The notes beneath the pieces were generated by a model that worked only from the letters and a program-made list of their open reading frames with translations, did not search any database and had not been told where the DNA came from. Shown here piece after piece: positions 25,146-33,287 of a stretch of DNA of 64,000 bases. Every line of letters begins with the position of its first letter. The stretch's first letter is position 1. Origin of the DNA: Hyphomicrobiales bacterium (GTDB taxonomy: Bacteria; Pseudomonadota; Alphaproteobacteria; Rhizobiales; Rhizobiaceae); assembly GCA_900466945.1 (NCBI GenBank), contig UBNV01000017.1:1-64000 (forward strand), read 5' to 3'. The position numbers and the translations under genes are program-made.

Positions 25146-26690
25146 ATGACCAGCGGCCTGCACCACATCACGGCGATCACCCGCAAGATCCAGGCAAACG
25201 TCGATTTCTACTGCGGCTTTCTCGGCCTGCGTCTGGTCAAGCGCACCGGTGGTTTCGAGGACGCGGCCCAGCTCCACCTGTTTTATGGCGATGCCGTCGC
25301 AAGCCCTGGCTCGCTGGTCACCTTCCTCGCCTGGGAAGACGGCTCCCGCGGCCGCGTCGGCCATGGCGCGGCGAGCGAGATCGCCTTTGTCATTCATCCG
25401 GAGGCGATCGGTTTCTGGCTGACCCGCGCCCTGCAGTTCGGCGTGACGGCCACAGGTCCAGCGACCGAATTCGGCGAGCCGGTGCTGAGGCTGACGGACC
25501 CTGACGGCATCATCGTCAAGTTGGTCGGCACGACGGAGGTGGAGCCCGGTGCCGTATGGTCCATGCGTGGTATCGAGGCGAAGGATGCGATCACCCGCCT
25601 CAGGGGTGCGACGCTACTATCGGAGAAGCCGGCGCAGACCGCCAACTTTCTCGTCCGCCGTGCCGGCTTCGAGGCGGCGGCGACGGAAGGTACGATCACC
25701 CGCCTGGATTCCGCCAGCGGTCAGGTCGTCGATGTGCGCGATGCGACTGGCTTCTGGCCGGCCGCACCCGGAACCGGTGCCATCGATCACGTCGCCCTGC
25801 GCTTGCCCGATCGCGCCGCCGTGGAAGCTGAGGCTGCCGATCTGAGGTCTCGCGGTGACGACATGATCAACATGCATGACCGGAAATACTTCTATTCGCT
25901 CTATGTCCGCGAGCCTGCAGGCGGCCTGATCGAACTCGCCTCCGATGGCCCGGGATTTGCGCTCGACGAACCGCTGGACACGCTCGGCAGCCGGCTCTTC
26001 ATCCCCGAGCATTTTCATCTGCGGCCGGAAGACATCGTGCCGATGCTGCCGCAATTCGGGCTTCCAGGCGAGCCGCGTACCATCTATCGCGACCTGCCCT
26101 TCGTGCATCGTATCCACGAGCCCGAGGCACCGGATGGAACGGCCCTCGTCCTGCTGCATGGAACGGGTGGCAACGAAGCGAGCCTCTTGCCCGTCGGGCG
26201 AAAGATCGCGCCTTCGGCGACACTGCTGAGCCTCAGGGGACGCGCCACGGAGGAGGGTGTCGCCCGCTTCTTCCGTCGCTTCGGCCCCCGCGACTTCGAC
26301 CAGAAGGACATCGTTGCCGAAGCGCAAGCCTTTGCCGCCTTTGTCGAGGACGCCAGACAGGCCTATGGCCTCCATGATGCGCGCCTGCGTTTCGCCGGCT
26401 ATTCCAACGGCGCGAATCTTCTCGCAGCGGCGATCATGCTGCATCCGGGTCTCGTTCGCGAGGCTCTGCTTCTGAGGCCGGTGCCGGTGTTGAGCGATCC
26501 GCCCGAAACCGATCTTTCGGGCACGCATATCCGAGTCATTGTCGGATCGGACGATCCCGCGGCCGGCGAGGGCGAGATCCTCGCCGAGCAAATGCGAGAC
26601 CGCGGCGCCGAGATCACCCTGACGCGCGTGGCAGGCGATCACAATCTCTCGGACGAGGACGTGACGGCAGGAACCGCCTGGTTCGCCTGA
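25146..26690 (+). CDS. Fusion of ring-cleaving VOC dioxygenase (MhqO-like) and alpha/beta hydrolase (MhqD-like)
   Basis: 514 residues. Residues 1-300 hold two VOC modules: LHHITAIT (His7), AIDHVALRLP (His) and GGLIELASD (Glu) are the metal ligands expected in MhqO/PcpA-type extradiol enzymes. Residues about 320-514 are a carboxylesterase: LLHGTGGNEASL, nucleophile elbow GYSNGAN (Ser420), VIVGSDDP (Asp) and AGDHNLS (His). In Bacillus MhqO and MhqD are separate proteins of the methylhydroquinone response; here they are one chain. The substrate is inferred to be a quinone-type compound. The 3' end overlaps the convergent glycosyltransferase gene by 52 bp. Confidence 0.88.
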   Translation: MTSGLHHITAITRKIQANVDFYCGFLGLRLVKRTGGFEDAAQLHLFYGDAVASPGSLVTFLAWEDGSRGRVGHGAASEIAFVIHPEAIGFWLTRALQFGVTATGPATEFGEPVLRLTDPDGIIVKLVGTTEVEPGAVWSMRGIEAKDAITRLRGATLLSEKPAQTANFLVRRAGFEAAATEGTITRLDSASGQVVDVRDATGFWPAAPGTGAIDHVALRLPDRAAVEAEAADLRSRGDDMINMHDRKYFYSLYVREPAGGLIELASDGPGFALDEPLDTLGSRLFIPEHFHLRPEDIVPMLPQFGLPGEPRTIYRDLPFVHRIHEPEAPDGTALVLLHGTGGNEASLLPVGRKIAPSATLLSLRGRATEEGVARFFRRFGPRDFDQKDIVAEAQAFAAFVEDARQAYGLHDARLRFAGYSNGANLLAAAIMLHPGLVREALLLRPVPVLSDPPETDLSGTHIRVIVGSDDPAAGEGEILAEQMRDRGAEITLTRVAGDHNLSDEDVTAGTAWFA

Positions 26691-28561
26691 ACCGCCCCGA
26701 GCGACAGGGATGTGCTGCGGCGCGGCTGGTGCGGCGTCTTGTTCCAGTGGAAGGGCTTGAGCCTGAGCTCGATCACCGCCTTCCAGGCCGCGAGCGACAC
26801 GGCCATCCAGTAGACGGGGATCATCGCCCATTTCCATCCCATGCCCTTCTTCTCCCGGTCGGTCATCGGGGTGGCACCCAAAACGAAGAAGACGGCATAG
26901 CTGCCGAGGATGTTGAAAATATCCATGGCGAGCATCATCGTCGTGAACAGGTTCGGCTGTGGTGCCGGGATCTGCATCAGCGACAGCACCGAGAGCGTGA
27001 TGAAGACCAGCAAACCGGGATGGCTGAGTGCTGCGACCAGCATGCCACCGACCAGAAGCTGGAAGACGAAGAAGGAGAATGGCCCCATTTCGCGCGCCGT
27101 GCGCAAGGGATGGCGCATCAGCACCAGCCATGTCTGCAGCCAGCCCTTGTACCAGCGGGTGCGCTGCGCGAGCCAGATGGCAAAATTGGTCGGCGCGTCC
27201 TCATAGGTTGGAAGTGTCAGCGTCGAAGCGCGATAGCCCATGCGACAGAGCCGCATGCCGAGATCGGCATCCTCGGTCACGTTATAGGGATCCCAGCCGC
27301 CGCTAGACTTCAGCAGGGCAGTCTTGAAATGGTTCGACGTGCCGCCGAGCGGCAGGGGCAGGCGATAGAAACCCAAAGCCGGCAAAAGCCTGCGGAAGAG
27401 CGCGGAATATTCGAGCGCGAAAATCGCGCTGATCCAGCTCTCGCCGGCATTGTCGATCACCAGTGGCGCCTGCAGGCAGGCAAGGTCGGGCGGGCCAAGC
27501 CGAAAGGCGTGATACGCCTCACGGAGCTGCTGCGGATGTGGCCGGTCTTCTGCATCGTAGATCGTCAGGAATTCCCCGCGCGCCCCGGCCAGTGCATAGG
27601 TCAGTGCCTTCGGTTTGGTGCGCGGGGCCATGGCCGGTACCTCGACCACCTCGATATGCGCGCCGGGACGCGTCTGCCGGATGGCCGCCAGGGTCGCGTG
27701 GTCATCCGCCTCGCAGACGAGCTTCACGTCGAGAAGACTACGGGGCCAGTCGAGCGCATCGAGAGCGGCGATCAGTTGCGGCACGACGGCAGCCTCGCGG
27801 TAGAGCGCGACCATCACCGTATAGATCGGCAGCGCCTCGACGGCCGGTTCGAAGGAGATTTCCGGCCGGGGACGCCCATGGTGCCGTCCGTGAGAGACAG
27901 CGGCGATCCGAAGGAAGAGTGCTGCCGTGTGGAAGAAGGACAGCATCATGTGAACAAGCACGACGGCAAGCATCGGGGCATAGATTAAAAGCAGGCTGAT
28001 CAGGCAGAGGCTGGCGCCGGCGAAGAAGCCCTGGTCGCCCGTCACCACCAGACGCGCGGACAGTGGCTGCAGATGGTCGAACAGGCCACGCACGGCCCGG
28101 TCGACACGACGGTTCTCGCCAACCTTCCATATAGCCCGCCGGATCGCCGACGGCGTCGTGACGACCAGGCCTCCGGTGCTGTTGCCATGGCGCCCGAAGC
28201 GTTTCGCCAGACCCTCCATATGCAGGATGTGGGCAGCTACGGCCATAACAGGAGGTCTGTCGGCATGATGCAGCCGCAGCATGCGCGGCTCGACAAGTTG
28301 CGTGTCGCTCTGGATATGGTCCACGAGGAGCGCCGGGTCTATCTCCGCAAGGAATGGCAGGCCATACATGCGCGCCAATCCGGCGAAATAGGCATCTTCG
28401 TCGACAGCACCGCTTGCCAGAAGCTCTGCTTCAACGGTCGTTCCGTTGTTTGCCGCCCGCTGAGCCATCTTGGCGATCAGGGGTTTGGAAATGCCAAGCA
28501 CATGCAGCCGTCGTGCTTCAGCCTTCAGCTGCAGACAACAGGACAGTCCCGGAGCGCCCAT
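26639..28561 (-). CDS. Membrane glycosyltransferase family 2 with N-terminal GspE-N-like domain
   Basis: 640 residues. Residues about 15-150 resemble the T2SSE-N/MshEN fold (LGISKPLIAKMAQ, LARMYGLPFLAEID). Two membrane helices follow, then a GT2 catalytic domain: VMVALYREAAVV, DAEDRPHP as the D-x-D-type site, TEDADLG as the catalytic Asp region, and QRTRWYKGWLQT, the Q-x-x-R-W motif of processive synthases such as cellulose synthase. Several C-terminal helices complete the pore region. It probably makes a surface polysaccharide; the product is unknown. MshEN-type domains in other systems can bind cyclic di-GMP, which raises the same possibility here. Start 28561 has GGCGGAG 6 nt upstream. Confidence 0.85.
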   Translation of the reverse strand: MGAPGLSCCLQLKAEARRLHVLGISKPLIAKMAQRAANNGTTVEAELLASGAVDEDAYFAGLARMYGLPFLAEIDPALLVDHIQSDTQLVEPRMLRLHHADRPPVMAVAAHILHMEGLAKRFGRHGNSTGGLVVTTPSAIRRAIWKVGENRRVDRAVRGLFDHLQPLSARLVVTGDQGFFAGASLCLISLLLIYAPMLAVVLVHMMLSFFHTAALFLRIAAVSHGRHHGRPRPEISFEPAVEALPIYTVMVALYREAAVVPQLIAALDALDWPRSLLDVKLVCEADDHATLAAIRQTRPGAHIEVVEVPAMAPRTKPKALTYALAGARGEFLTIYDAEDRPHPQQLREAYHAFRLGPPDLACLQAPLVIDNAGESWISAIFALEYSALFRRLLPALGFYRLPLPLGGTSNHFKTALLKSSGGWDPYNVTEDADLGMRLCRMGYRASTLTLPTYEDAPTNFAIWLAQRTRWYKGWLQTWLVLMRHPLRTAREMGPFSFFVFQLLVGGMLVAALSHPGLLVFITLSVLSLMQIPAPQPNLFTTMMLAMDIFNILGSYAVFFVLGATPMTDREKKGMGWKWAMIPVYWMAVSLAAWKAVIELRLKPFHWNKTPHQPRRSTSLSLGAVQANQAVPAVTSSSERL

Positions 28562-28692
28562 GACGCTCCGCCTATCTTGTCCAGGTGTTTGCCCCTGGCG
28601 CGCGGCAACGATCCGCGGGCCGTATTCCCTCGTCCACACCAAGCTGCTACACGTCATCCGGTCAGAACGACGCCCCGACTTGACCCCTGAAG

Positions 28693-29577
28693 ATGATGAT
28701 AGAGATGCGCGCAAAAGTTACATCCCTAGATTTGATGGGGTTGTGGAGGTCCCTCGCAACGCTTCTGATGTTTTTCGGACTTGCTGCGCCATCCGCCTGG
28801 AGCCAGCAGACGGAGCTTCCGGTGTTGTTCGATGCACGCGAACGCCTCGTGCGGCCCGATGTCAGTGGCGCGCTGCGCCTGCGCTTCCTCACGACGACGG
28901 ATTTTCCGCCTTTCAACTTCACCGACCAGAGCGGCAAGCTCTCGGGCTTCCATGTCGATCTCGCCCGGGCACTGTGCGAGGAATTGGGACTACAGTCGCG
29001 CTGCCAGATCCAGGCGTTGCCCTACGGTCAGCTGGCAGCAGCACTGGAAGCCGGACAGGGCGAAGCAGTCATGGCAGGTGTGGCGGTGACGCCGGAACTG
29101 CGCGAGCGCTTCAACTTCACGCGTCCCTATCTCCTGCTGCCGGCGCGCTTCCTGATGCGGAGCGACGAAGTCCTGACGCGGCAGGATGCCGAAGGGCTGT
29201 TCGGTCGCAAGGTAGGGGTCGTCAAGGAGACGGCCCATGCCGCTATGCTGGAGAGCTTCTTCCCGAACATAGAACGTGTCGCCTTCGAGGATCGCGATGC
29301 AGCGATGAAGGCCCTCAAGGAGAAGGAGGTTTCGGCCGTCTTTGCCGATGCGCTGCAGCTTTCCTTCTGGATGATGAGCCCGCAAGCAGCCGGTTGCTGC
29401 CGTTTCCTCGATGGTCCCTTCCTGTCGGAGCGGCATCTCGGTGAGGGCATGACGATCATGCTCGGCGGTCAGGACGGGGCGCTCGCGGCAGCGCTCGAAA
29501 GCGCGCTGGGTGCGCTCTCGAAAGACGGCCGGCTCGAGGAAATCTATCTGCGGTATTTCCCGACCGGCCTTTTCTGA
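28693..29577 (+). CDS. Periplasmic amino-acid-type solute-binding protein (SBP family 3)
   Basis: 294 residues with a signal peptide ending near PSAWSQQ. Family 3 features: RFLTTTDFPPFNFTDQSGKLSGFHVDLARAL at the mature N-terminus, GEAVMAGVAVTPELRERFNFTRPYL, GRKVGVVKETAHA and AVFADALQLSFWM. Such proteins bind polar amino acids or sense ligands. No ABC permease or ATPase gene is next to it, so it is an orphan receptor here. Start 28693 is tentative (in-frame ATG at 28705). Confidence 0.85.
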   Translation: MMIEMRAKVTSLDLMGLWRSLATLLMFFGLAAPSAWSQQTELPVLFDARERLVRPDVSGALRLRFLTTTDFPPFNFTDQSGKLSGFHVDLARALCEELGLQSRCQIQALPYGQLAAALEAGQGEAVMAGVAVTPELRERFNFTRPYLLLPARFLMRSDEVLTRQDAEGLFGRKVGVVKETAHAAMLESFFPNIERVAFEDRDAAMKALKEKEVSAVFADALQLSFWMMSPQAAGCCRFLDGPFLSERHLGEGMTIMLGGQDGALAAALESALGALSKDGRLEEIYLRYFPTGLF

Positions 29578-29583
29578 GCGGGA

Positions 29584-29997
29584 TTAGATCCGGCGGTAGC
29601 GGGCAGACGCGCTGCGCTCGATCGCGGCACAGATGAGCTTGTCGAGTCCGAATCGATCACGCAGAAGCTGCAGCAGTCGCACTTCCTCTGCCCGGACCTT
29701 GAGGTCGACTGCCGCGATCTCGACGGCGAGCGCATAGGCCGTCTCATGCAGCCATTCCGGCAAGGCGTCGCGAATGGTCTCGAGCACGATGTCGAGGCCT
29801 TCAGGCCCCGAAAGCAGACTGGCGCAGCGTTGCGAAACCTCGATCAGCCGTTCCTTTTCGAAATTGTCGAAGACCGGAAGGATGTCGATCAGCTGGCCAA
29901 TGCGGACGAGTTCCTTTTCGGCCATGGCATTGTCGACGGCCGAAGCCATGACCATGACGAAGATCAGTGCCTCTTCCGGAGATACGGGCTTGTTCAT
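29584..29997 (-). CDS. TerB-like tellurite-resistance family protein
   Basis: 137 residues, all helical. The family signature is two acidic helix ends: ALIFVMVMASAVDNAMAEKE and YALAVEIAAVDLKVRAEEVRLL, each with the Asp/Glu metal-binding pattern of TerB. No other ter genes are present, so tellurite resistance should not be inferred; stand-alone TerB proteins are common in Rhizobiaceae. Its 3' end lies 6 bp from the end of the convergent binding-protein gene. Confidence 0.85.
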   Translation of the reverse strand: MNKPVSPEEALIFVMVMASAVDNAMAEKELVRIGQLIDILPVFDNFEKERLIEVSQRCASLLSGPEGLDIVLETIRDALPEWLHETAYALAVEIAAVDLKVRAEEVRLLQLLRDRFGLDKLICAAIERSASARYRRI

Positions 29998-30101
29998 GTA
30001 AGATGCTTTCCAGTTGCGATGGCCAGAGAGTAGGGGGCGCAGCGGAGCGTTTCAAGGGATGACCATGGGCCGCCGCGCCAGTCTGGCAAGCGGCTTCCGG
30101 C

Positions 30102-30815
30102 TCAGCGCACGGGGTCACCAAAAAGCCCGCGTCTGGCGAGGCGGGCTTCTTCCGTCAGGGCGACAAGGGCCGAACCCTGTTCCGCCTCCGCCCATCCGTA
30201 TTTCGCAAGCCAGGACGAGACGTCCTGGACCCCGACCCAGCAGCGTGTCCGGATCTCGCCCTCCCAGGCCGTTGCACTCGTCTCGCAGGCAATCGACCTG
30301 TTGCGCAGGAAGAGGCGCTGTTGCGTGCGTGCCATGGCGCCACAGGGCCAGGACGTGCCGTCACTTGCGACGCAGTCGCGCTCTGTCGGGGTCTCAACGA
30401 TATCCGCAAGCCGCAGGCGCTGTTCGCCGCCGAAGGCGACGACGCCGGCTGAAAGACTGAGCGGTCGATGAAGGAGGACCACCTTCGGCCTTTCACTCTG
30501 CACGGCTTCGGAGAGCGGTGCGCGGGCTTCGAGGCGTTCCAGATCCCCGGTATCGGTGAAGGCCGGGGAGCCGAAGGCATCGGGCTCGATGGCACGGACC
30601 TGGCGCCGCGCCTCTGTCTGCCGCGGTGGTTCGATCGCCTCGTCGACGGATAAGCTGACCTCCGGCAGGTCGAGCTCAGACGGATCAGGTACGTCGAGGT
30701 CCTCGATATTGTAGTCGACAGGATCCTCGCGGAAACTTTCACCGGCCTGCACGACCAAATAGGCCCAGAGAAGAAGCCCGATTCCGCCTGCGATGAAGGT
30801 TCCGATGCGTCGCAT
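30102..30815 (-). CDS. Membrane-anchored SNase-like (thermonuclease-fold) protein, probably inactive
   Basis: 237 residues. An N-terminal anchor helix (RRIGTFIAGGIGLLLWAYLVV) is followed by an acidic, Pro-rich linker (about 30-110) and a C-terminal OB-fold SNase-like domain with LRLADIVETPTERDC, WPCGAMARTQQRLFL, CWVGVQDVSSWLAKYGWAEA and ARLARRGLFG. Nuclease members have an extra Arg-Glu-Arg catalytic set; I do not see it, and Cys pairs appear instead, fitting an envelope-located disulfide-bonded domain. It starts 12 bp after the HTH-S24 gene and is probably co-transcribed with it. Confidence 0.75.
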   Translation of the reverse strand: MRRIGTFIAGGIGLLLWAYLVVQAGESFREDPVDYNIEDLDVPDPSELDLPEVSLSVDEAIEPPRQTEARRQVRAIEPDAFGSPAFTDTGDLERLEARAPLSEAVQSERPKVVLLHRPLSLSAGVVAFGGEQRLRLADIVETPTERDCVASDGTSWPCGAMARTQQRLFLRNRSIACETSATAWEGEIRTRCWVGVQDVSSWLAKYGWAEAEQGSALVALTEEARLARRGLFGDPVR

Positions 30816-30827
30816 AGGTGCGTTTTC

Positions 30828-31496
30828 CTACTGGCTCGCCCAGATGATGCGCGCGACCCATTCGACATCGCTCATCTCGAGCATGCGCGGCGGATGGTCC
30901 GGGTTGAGCGACTGCAGCTCGACCGACTTGGCGCTCTGGCGGGCGAGGATCTTCGCCATGACCTCGCCTTCGCGGGTCTTCACCACAACGCGGTCGCCGC
31001 GTCGCACCTGGGCGCCGGGTTCGACGATCAGGATGTCGCCATCCCGGTAGAGCGGTTTCATGCTCTCGCCCTGGACCTCAAGCGCGTAGACGCCGTTGTT
31101 GCGGCCCGGTGCTGCCGGAAACTCGACCAGATCCCAGCCCTGGCCGGCGGGAAAACCGCCATCGTCGAAGAAGCCACCTGCACCGGCCTGGGCCATGCCG
31201 AGCAGGGGGATCGAGCTTGCCTGGGGCGGAAAATTCCCCTGGGGCAGGGGGCTGCCGCGAAAGCCGTCGGGCGAAACATGGCGCATGAACTGGTCGAGAC
31301 TGGCGCCGGTTGCTTCCAGCACCTTGGCAATGGATTCGGTCGAGGGCCAGCGCATGCGTCCGTCGGCGCCGACGCGCTTGGATTTGTTGAAGGAGGTAGG
31401 ATCAAGACCAGCCCGGCGCGCAAGACCAGACGGCGTCAGCGAATGCTGCTCCGCTAGCCGATCGATCGCGGTCCATATGCTGTCATGCGAAAGCAT
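30828..31496 (-). CDS. HTH / S24 peptidase transcriptional regulator (LexA/CI-like)
   Basis: 222 residues. The N-terminal helix-turn-helix is LTPSGLARRAGLDPTSFNK. The C-terminal S24 domain has the catalytic Ser in QGESMKPLYRDGD and Lys in VVVKTREGEVMAKIL. An Ala-Gly pair in GMAQAGAGG just before the domain is a candidate self-cleavage site. Such proteins repress until activated cleavage, as LexA and phage CI do. It heads a likely operon with the SNase-like gene. GAAGAGG lies 7 nt before the start. No prophage genes surround it, so it looks like a resident chromosomal regulator. Confidence 0.88.
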   Translation of the reverse strand: MLSHDSIWTAIDRLAEQHSLTPSGLARRAGLDPTSFNKSKRVGADGRMRWPSTESIAKVLEATGASLDQFMRHVSPDGFRGSPLPQGNFPPQASSIPLLGMAQAGAGGFFDDGGFPAGQGWDLVEFPAAPGRNNGVYALEVQGESMKPLYRDGDILIVEPGAQVRRGDRVVVKTREGEVMAKILARQSAKSVELQSLNPDHPPRMLEMSDVEWVARIIWASQ

Positions 31497-31622
31497 GTTC
31501 GCGCCTCTTCAGCGCCGGAACGCATTCATCCCCGGTCCGGCCACGGCAAAACAATAGCCGAGGGCGCAAGCTTAGTAAAGTCGAAAAGGAATAAAATCCT
31601 CTCGTGATCCCTCCATCGGTGA

Positions 31623-32270
31623 TCAGGCGACCATGGCCATGTTGATCTTGCCCAGCTGGATGACGGCCTGCGTGCGGCTGTCGACCTTGAGCTTCAGGAG
31701 GATGGCGGAGACATGCGCCTTGATTGTCGCTTCCGACACGCCGAGTTCATAGGCGATCTGCTTGTTGAGCAGGCCCTCGCCGAGCATGCCGAGAACGCGG
31801 CTCTGCTGCGGCGTGAGCGTGCGAAGGCGATTGATGAGGTCGGCAACGTCGGGATCGGTTTCCTGGCCGCCCTGGTAGCTCGAGGGGGTAGCGATGTCAC
31901 CTTCGAGCACCGACTGGATGCCTGCCCGGATTTCGTCGATGCCTGCGGACTTCGAGATGAAGCCGGAGGCGCCGAGTTCGAGGGCGCGGCGGACGGTGAC
32001 GGGGTCGTCTGTCGCCGACACGATCACCAGCGGCAGGCTGGCGAATTCGGCCCGCAATGCCATGAGCCCCGAGAATCCGGAGACACCGGGCATGGCGAGG
32101 TCGAGTAGCATAAGGTCGGCATCTGGATGGTCCGCCGCGGCCTTGCGCGCGGTCTCGAAATCGCCGGCCTCGATAATTGTCTGCATGCCATCGATGCCGC
32201 TCACGGCCTGGCGCAGGGCGCCACGGAACAGCGGATGGTCGTCTGCGATGATGAAAGTGGATTCAGCCAT
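31623..32270 (-). CDS. NarL/LuxR-type response regulator, CrbR/ErdR-like
   Basis: 215 residues. The receiver begins FIIADDHPLFRGALRQAV, with acidic pair D10/D11 and phospho-acceptor Asp57 (LMLLDLAMPG), then VIVSATDD and FISKSAG. The LuxR helix-turn-helix is LTPQQSRVLGMLGEG, NKQIAYELGVSEATIKAHVSAILLKL. The wording of both domains is close to ErdR/CrbR regulators of acetate utilisation as I remember them. No kinase is adjacent; the CrbS-like hybrid kinase at 57618-61142 is the natural partner. The ribosome site GGGAGGGGG fixes the start. Confidence 0.88.
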   Translation of the reverse strand: MAESTFIIADDHPLFRGALRQAVSGIDGMQTIIEAGDFETARKAAADHPDADLMLLDLAMPGVSGFSGLMALRAEFASLPLVIVSATDDPVTVRRALELGASGFISKSAGIDEIRAGIQSVLEGDIATPSSYQGGQETDPDVADLINRLRTLTPQQSRVLGMLGEGLLNKQIAYELGVSEATIKAHVSAILLKLKVDSRTQAVIQLGKINMAMVA

Positions 32271-32391
32271 GTCAAAGCCCCCTCCCAAGAGCGATGTCAT
32301 ATTGCGCACGGATGCGTGCAGTCCTTTTAGCGCCTGCCGAGGCACTAGACAATGCTCGCGCAACGAATGAGAGGATTGGACTTGACGAAGG

Positions 32392-32832
32392 TCAGGTCCG
32401 GTCGGGAATTGTCCCTGGTTCTGTTCGCTGTTCCTCGCCCTGGAACTCCTGCACGAGGCCGAAGAAGGCGCGCATGAAGCGTTCCATAATCCCGATCGAG
32501 CGGTCGATTTCCGCGTCGCTGGGCAAATCGCCGCTCTTTGCCGCTGTCCCGCCGGCGATCTGTTTTTCCAGCGCCTCCATCCGCTTTTCGAGCCGCGCGA
32601 GGTCTTCGTCATAGGCCGCCCGTTCGTCGGCCGCCATCCGGCAGGTCAGCGTTCCCTCTGCCTCGGTGCAGAGGGTAACGGCACCCGTCTGACGGTCGAG
32701 CCTGACAAAACCGCTCTCGGACTTTTCCAGGCTGTAACGATCCGAACTGGGCTGCTGCGCCTCTGCGACCGGATTCCCGAGCGAGAGAACCGCGACCGCC
32801 AGGGCTGTCGTCTTGATTTTCCGGATCGCCAT
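32392..32832 (-). CDS. Exported coiled-coil protein of unknown function
   Basis: 146 residues with a signal peptide (IRKIKTTALAVAVLSLG, cleaved near AEAQQ). The middle has YSLEKSESGFVRLDRQTGAVTLC and TCRMAADERAAYDEDLARLEKRME, ending in a predicted coiled coil. GAGGAGG 5-6 nt upstream fixes the start at 32832. No named family recognised; similar small periplasmic proteins occur in Rhizobiaceae. Confidence 0.75.
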   Translation of the reverse strand: MAIRKIKTTALAVAVLSLGNPVAEAQQPSSDRYSLEKSESGFVRLDRQTGAVTLCTEAEGTLTCRMAADERAAYDEDLARLEKRMEALEKQIAGGTAAKSGDLPSDAEIDRSIGIMERFMRAFFGLVQEFQGEEQRTEPGTIPDRT

Positions 32833-32930
32833 CTGTGCCTCCTCGTGTCGTCCGTCTCGCCGGGCGTGGACATTTGCCCGCGTTTGCGGCAAACCCGCCT
32901 CGACCCTCATGATCTGGGAGAGACCGGACC

Positions 32931-33287
32931 TTGGACAAGACCATATACAAGATCGTGCCGAGAGAATTATGGCAGGAGGCCCGAGCGGCTGGCCTTTTCA
33001 GGGGTGCTCCGATCGATCTCAAGGACGGTTACATCCATTTCTCCACGGCCACCCAAGCGATCGAGACTGCGAAACTTCATTTTGCAGGTGAGGCCGATCT
33101 CCTTCTGGTCGCAGTCGACGCCACGATCTTCGGTCGAGCGCTGAAATGGGAACCTTCCCGCGGCGGTGATCTCTTCCCCCATCTCTATGCCGATCTGCCG
33201 CTGGATGCCGTGCTCTGGGAAAAACCCCTTCCGCTCGGAGACGATGGGCTTCATGTCTTTCCGCCGATAGTCGAGGATAAGCGCTGA
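32931..33287 (+). CDS. DUF952 family protein
   Basis: 118 residues beginning at a TTG codon (GGGAG about 10 nt upstream). Family marks: IYKIVPRELWQEA, DGYIHFSTATQ, LLLVAVDA, LKWEPSRGGDLFPHLYADLP. DUF952 is structurally related to ADP-ribosyltransferase-like folds and its function is unknown. Its stop overlaps the pyrD start by one base, so the two are translationally coupled. Confidence 0.88.
   Translation: MDKTIYKIVPRELWQEARAAGLFRGAPIDLKDGYIHFSTATQAIETAKLHFAGEADLLLVAVDATIFGRALKWEPSRGGDLFPHLYADLPLDAVLWEKPLPLGDDGLHVFPPIVEDKR

Noticed and set aside
29584..29997. Tellurite-resistance operon
   Set aside because: Only a lone TerB-like gene is present; no terC, terD or terZ partners.
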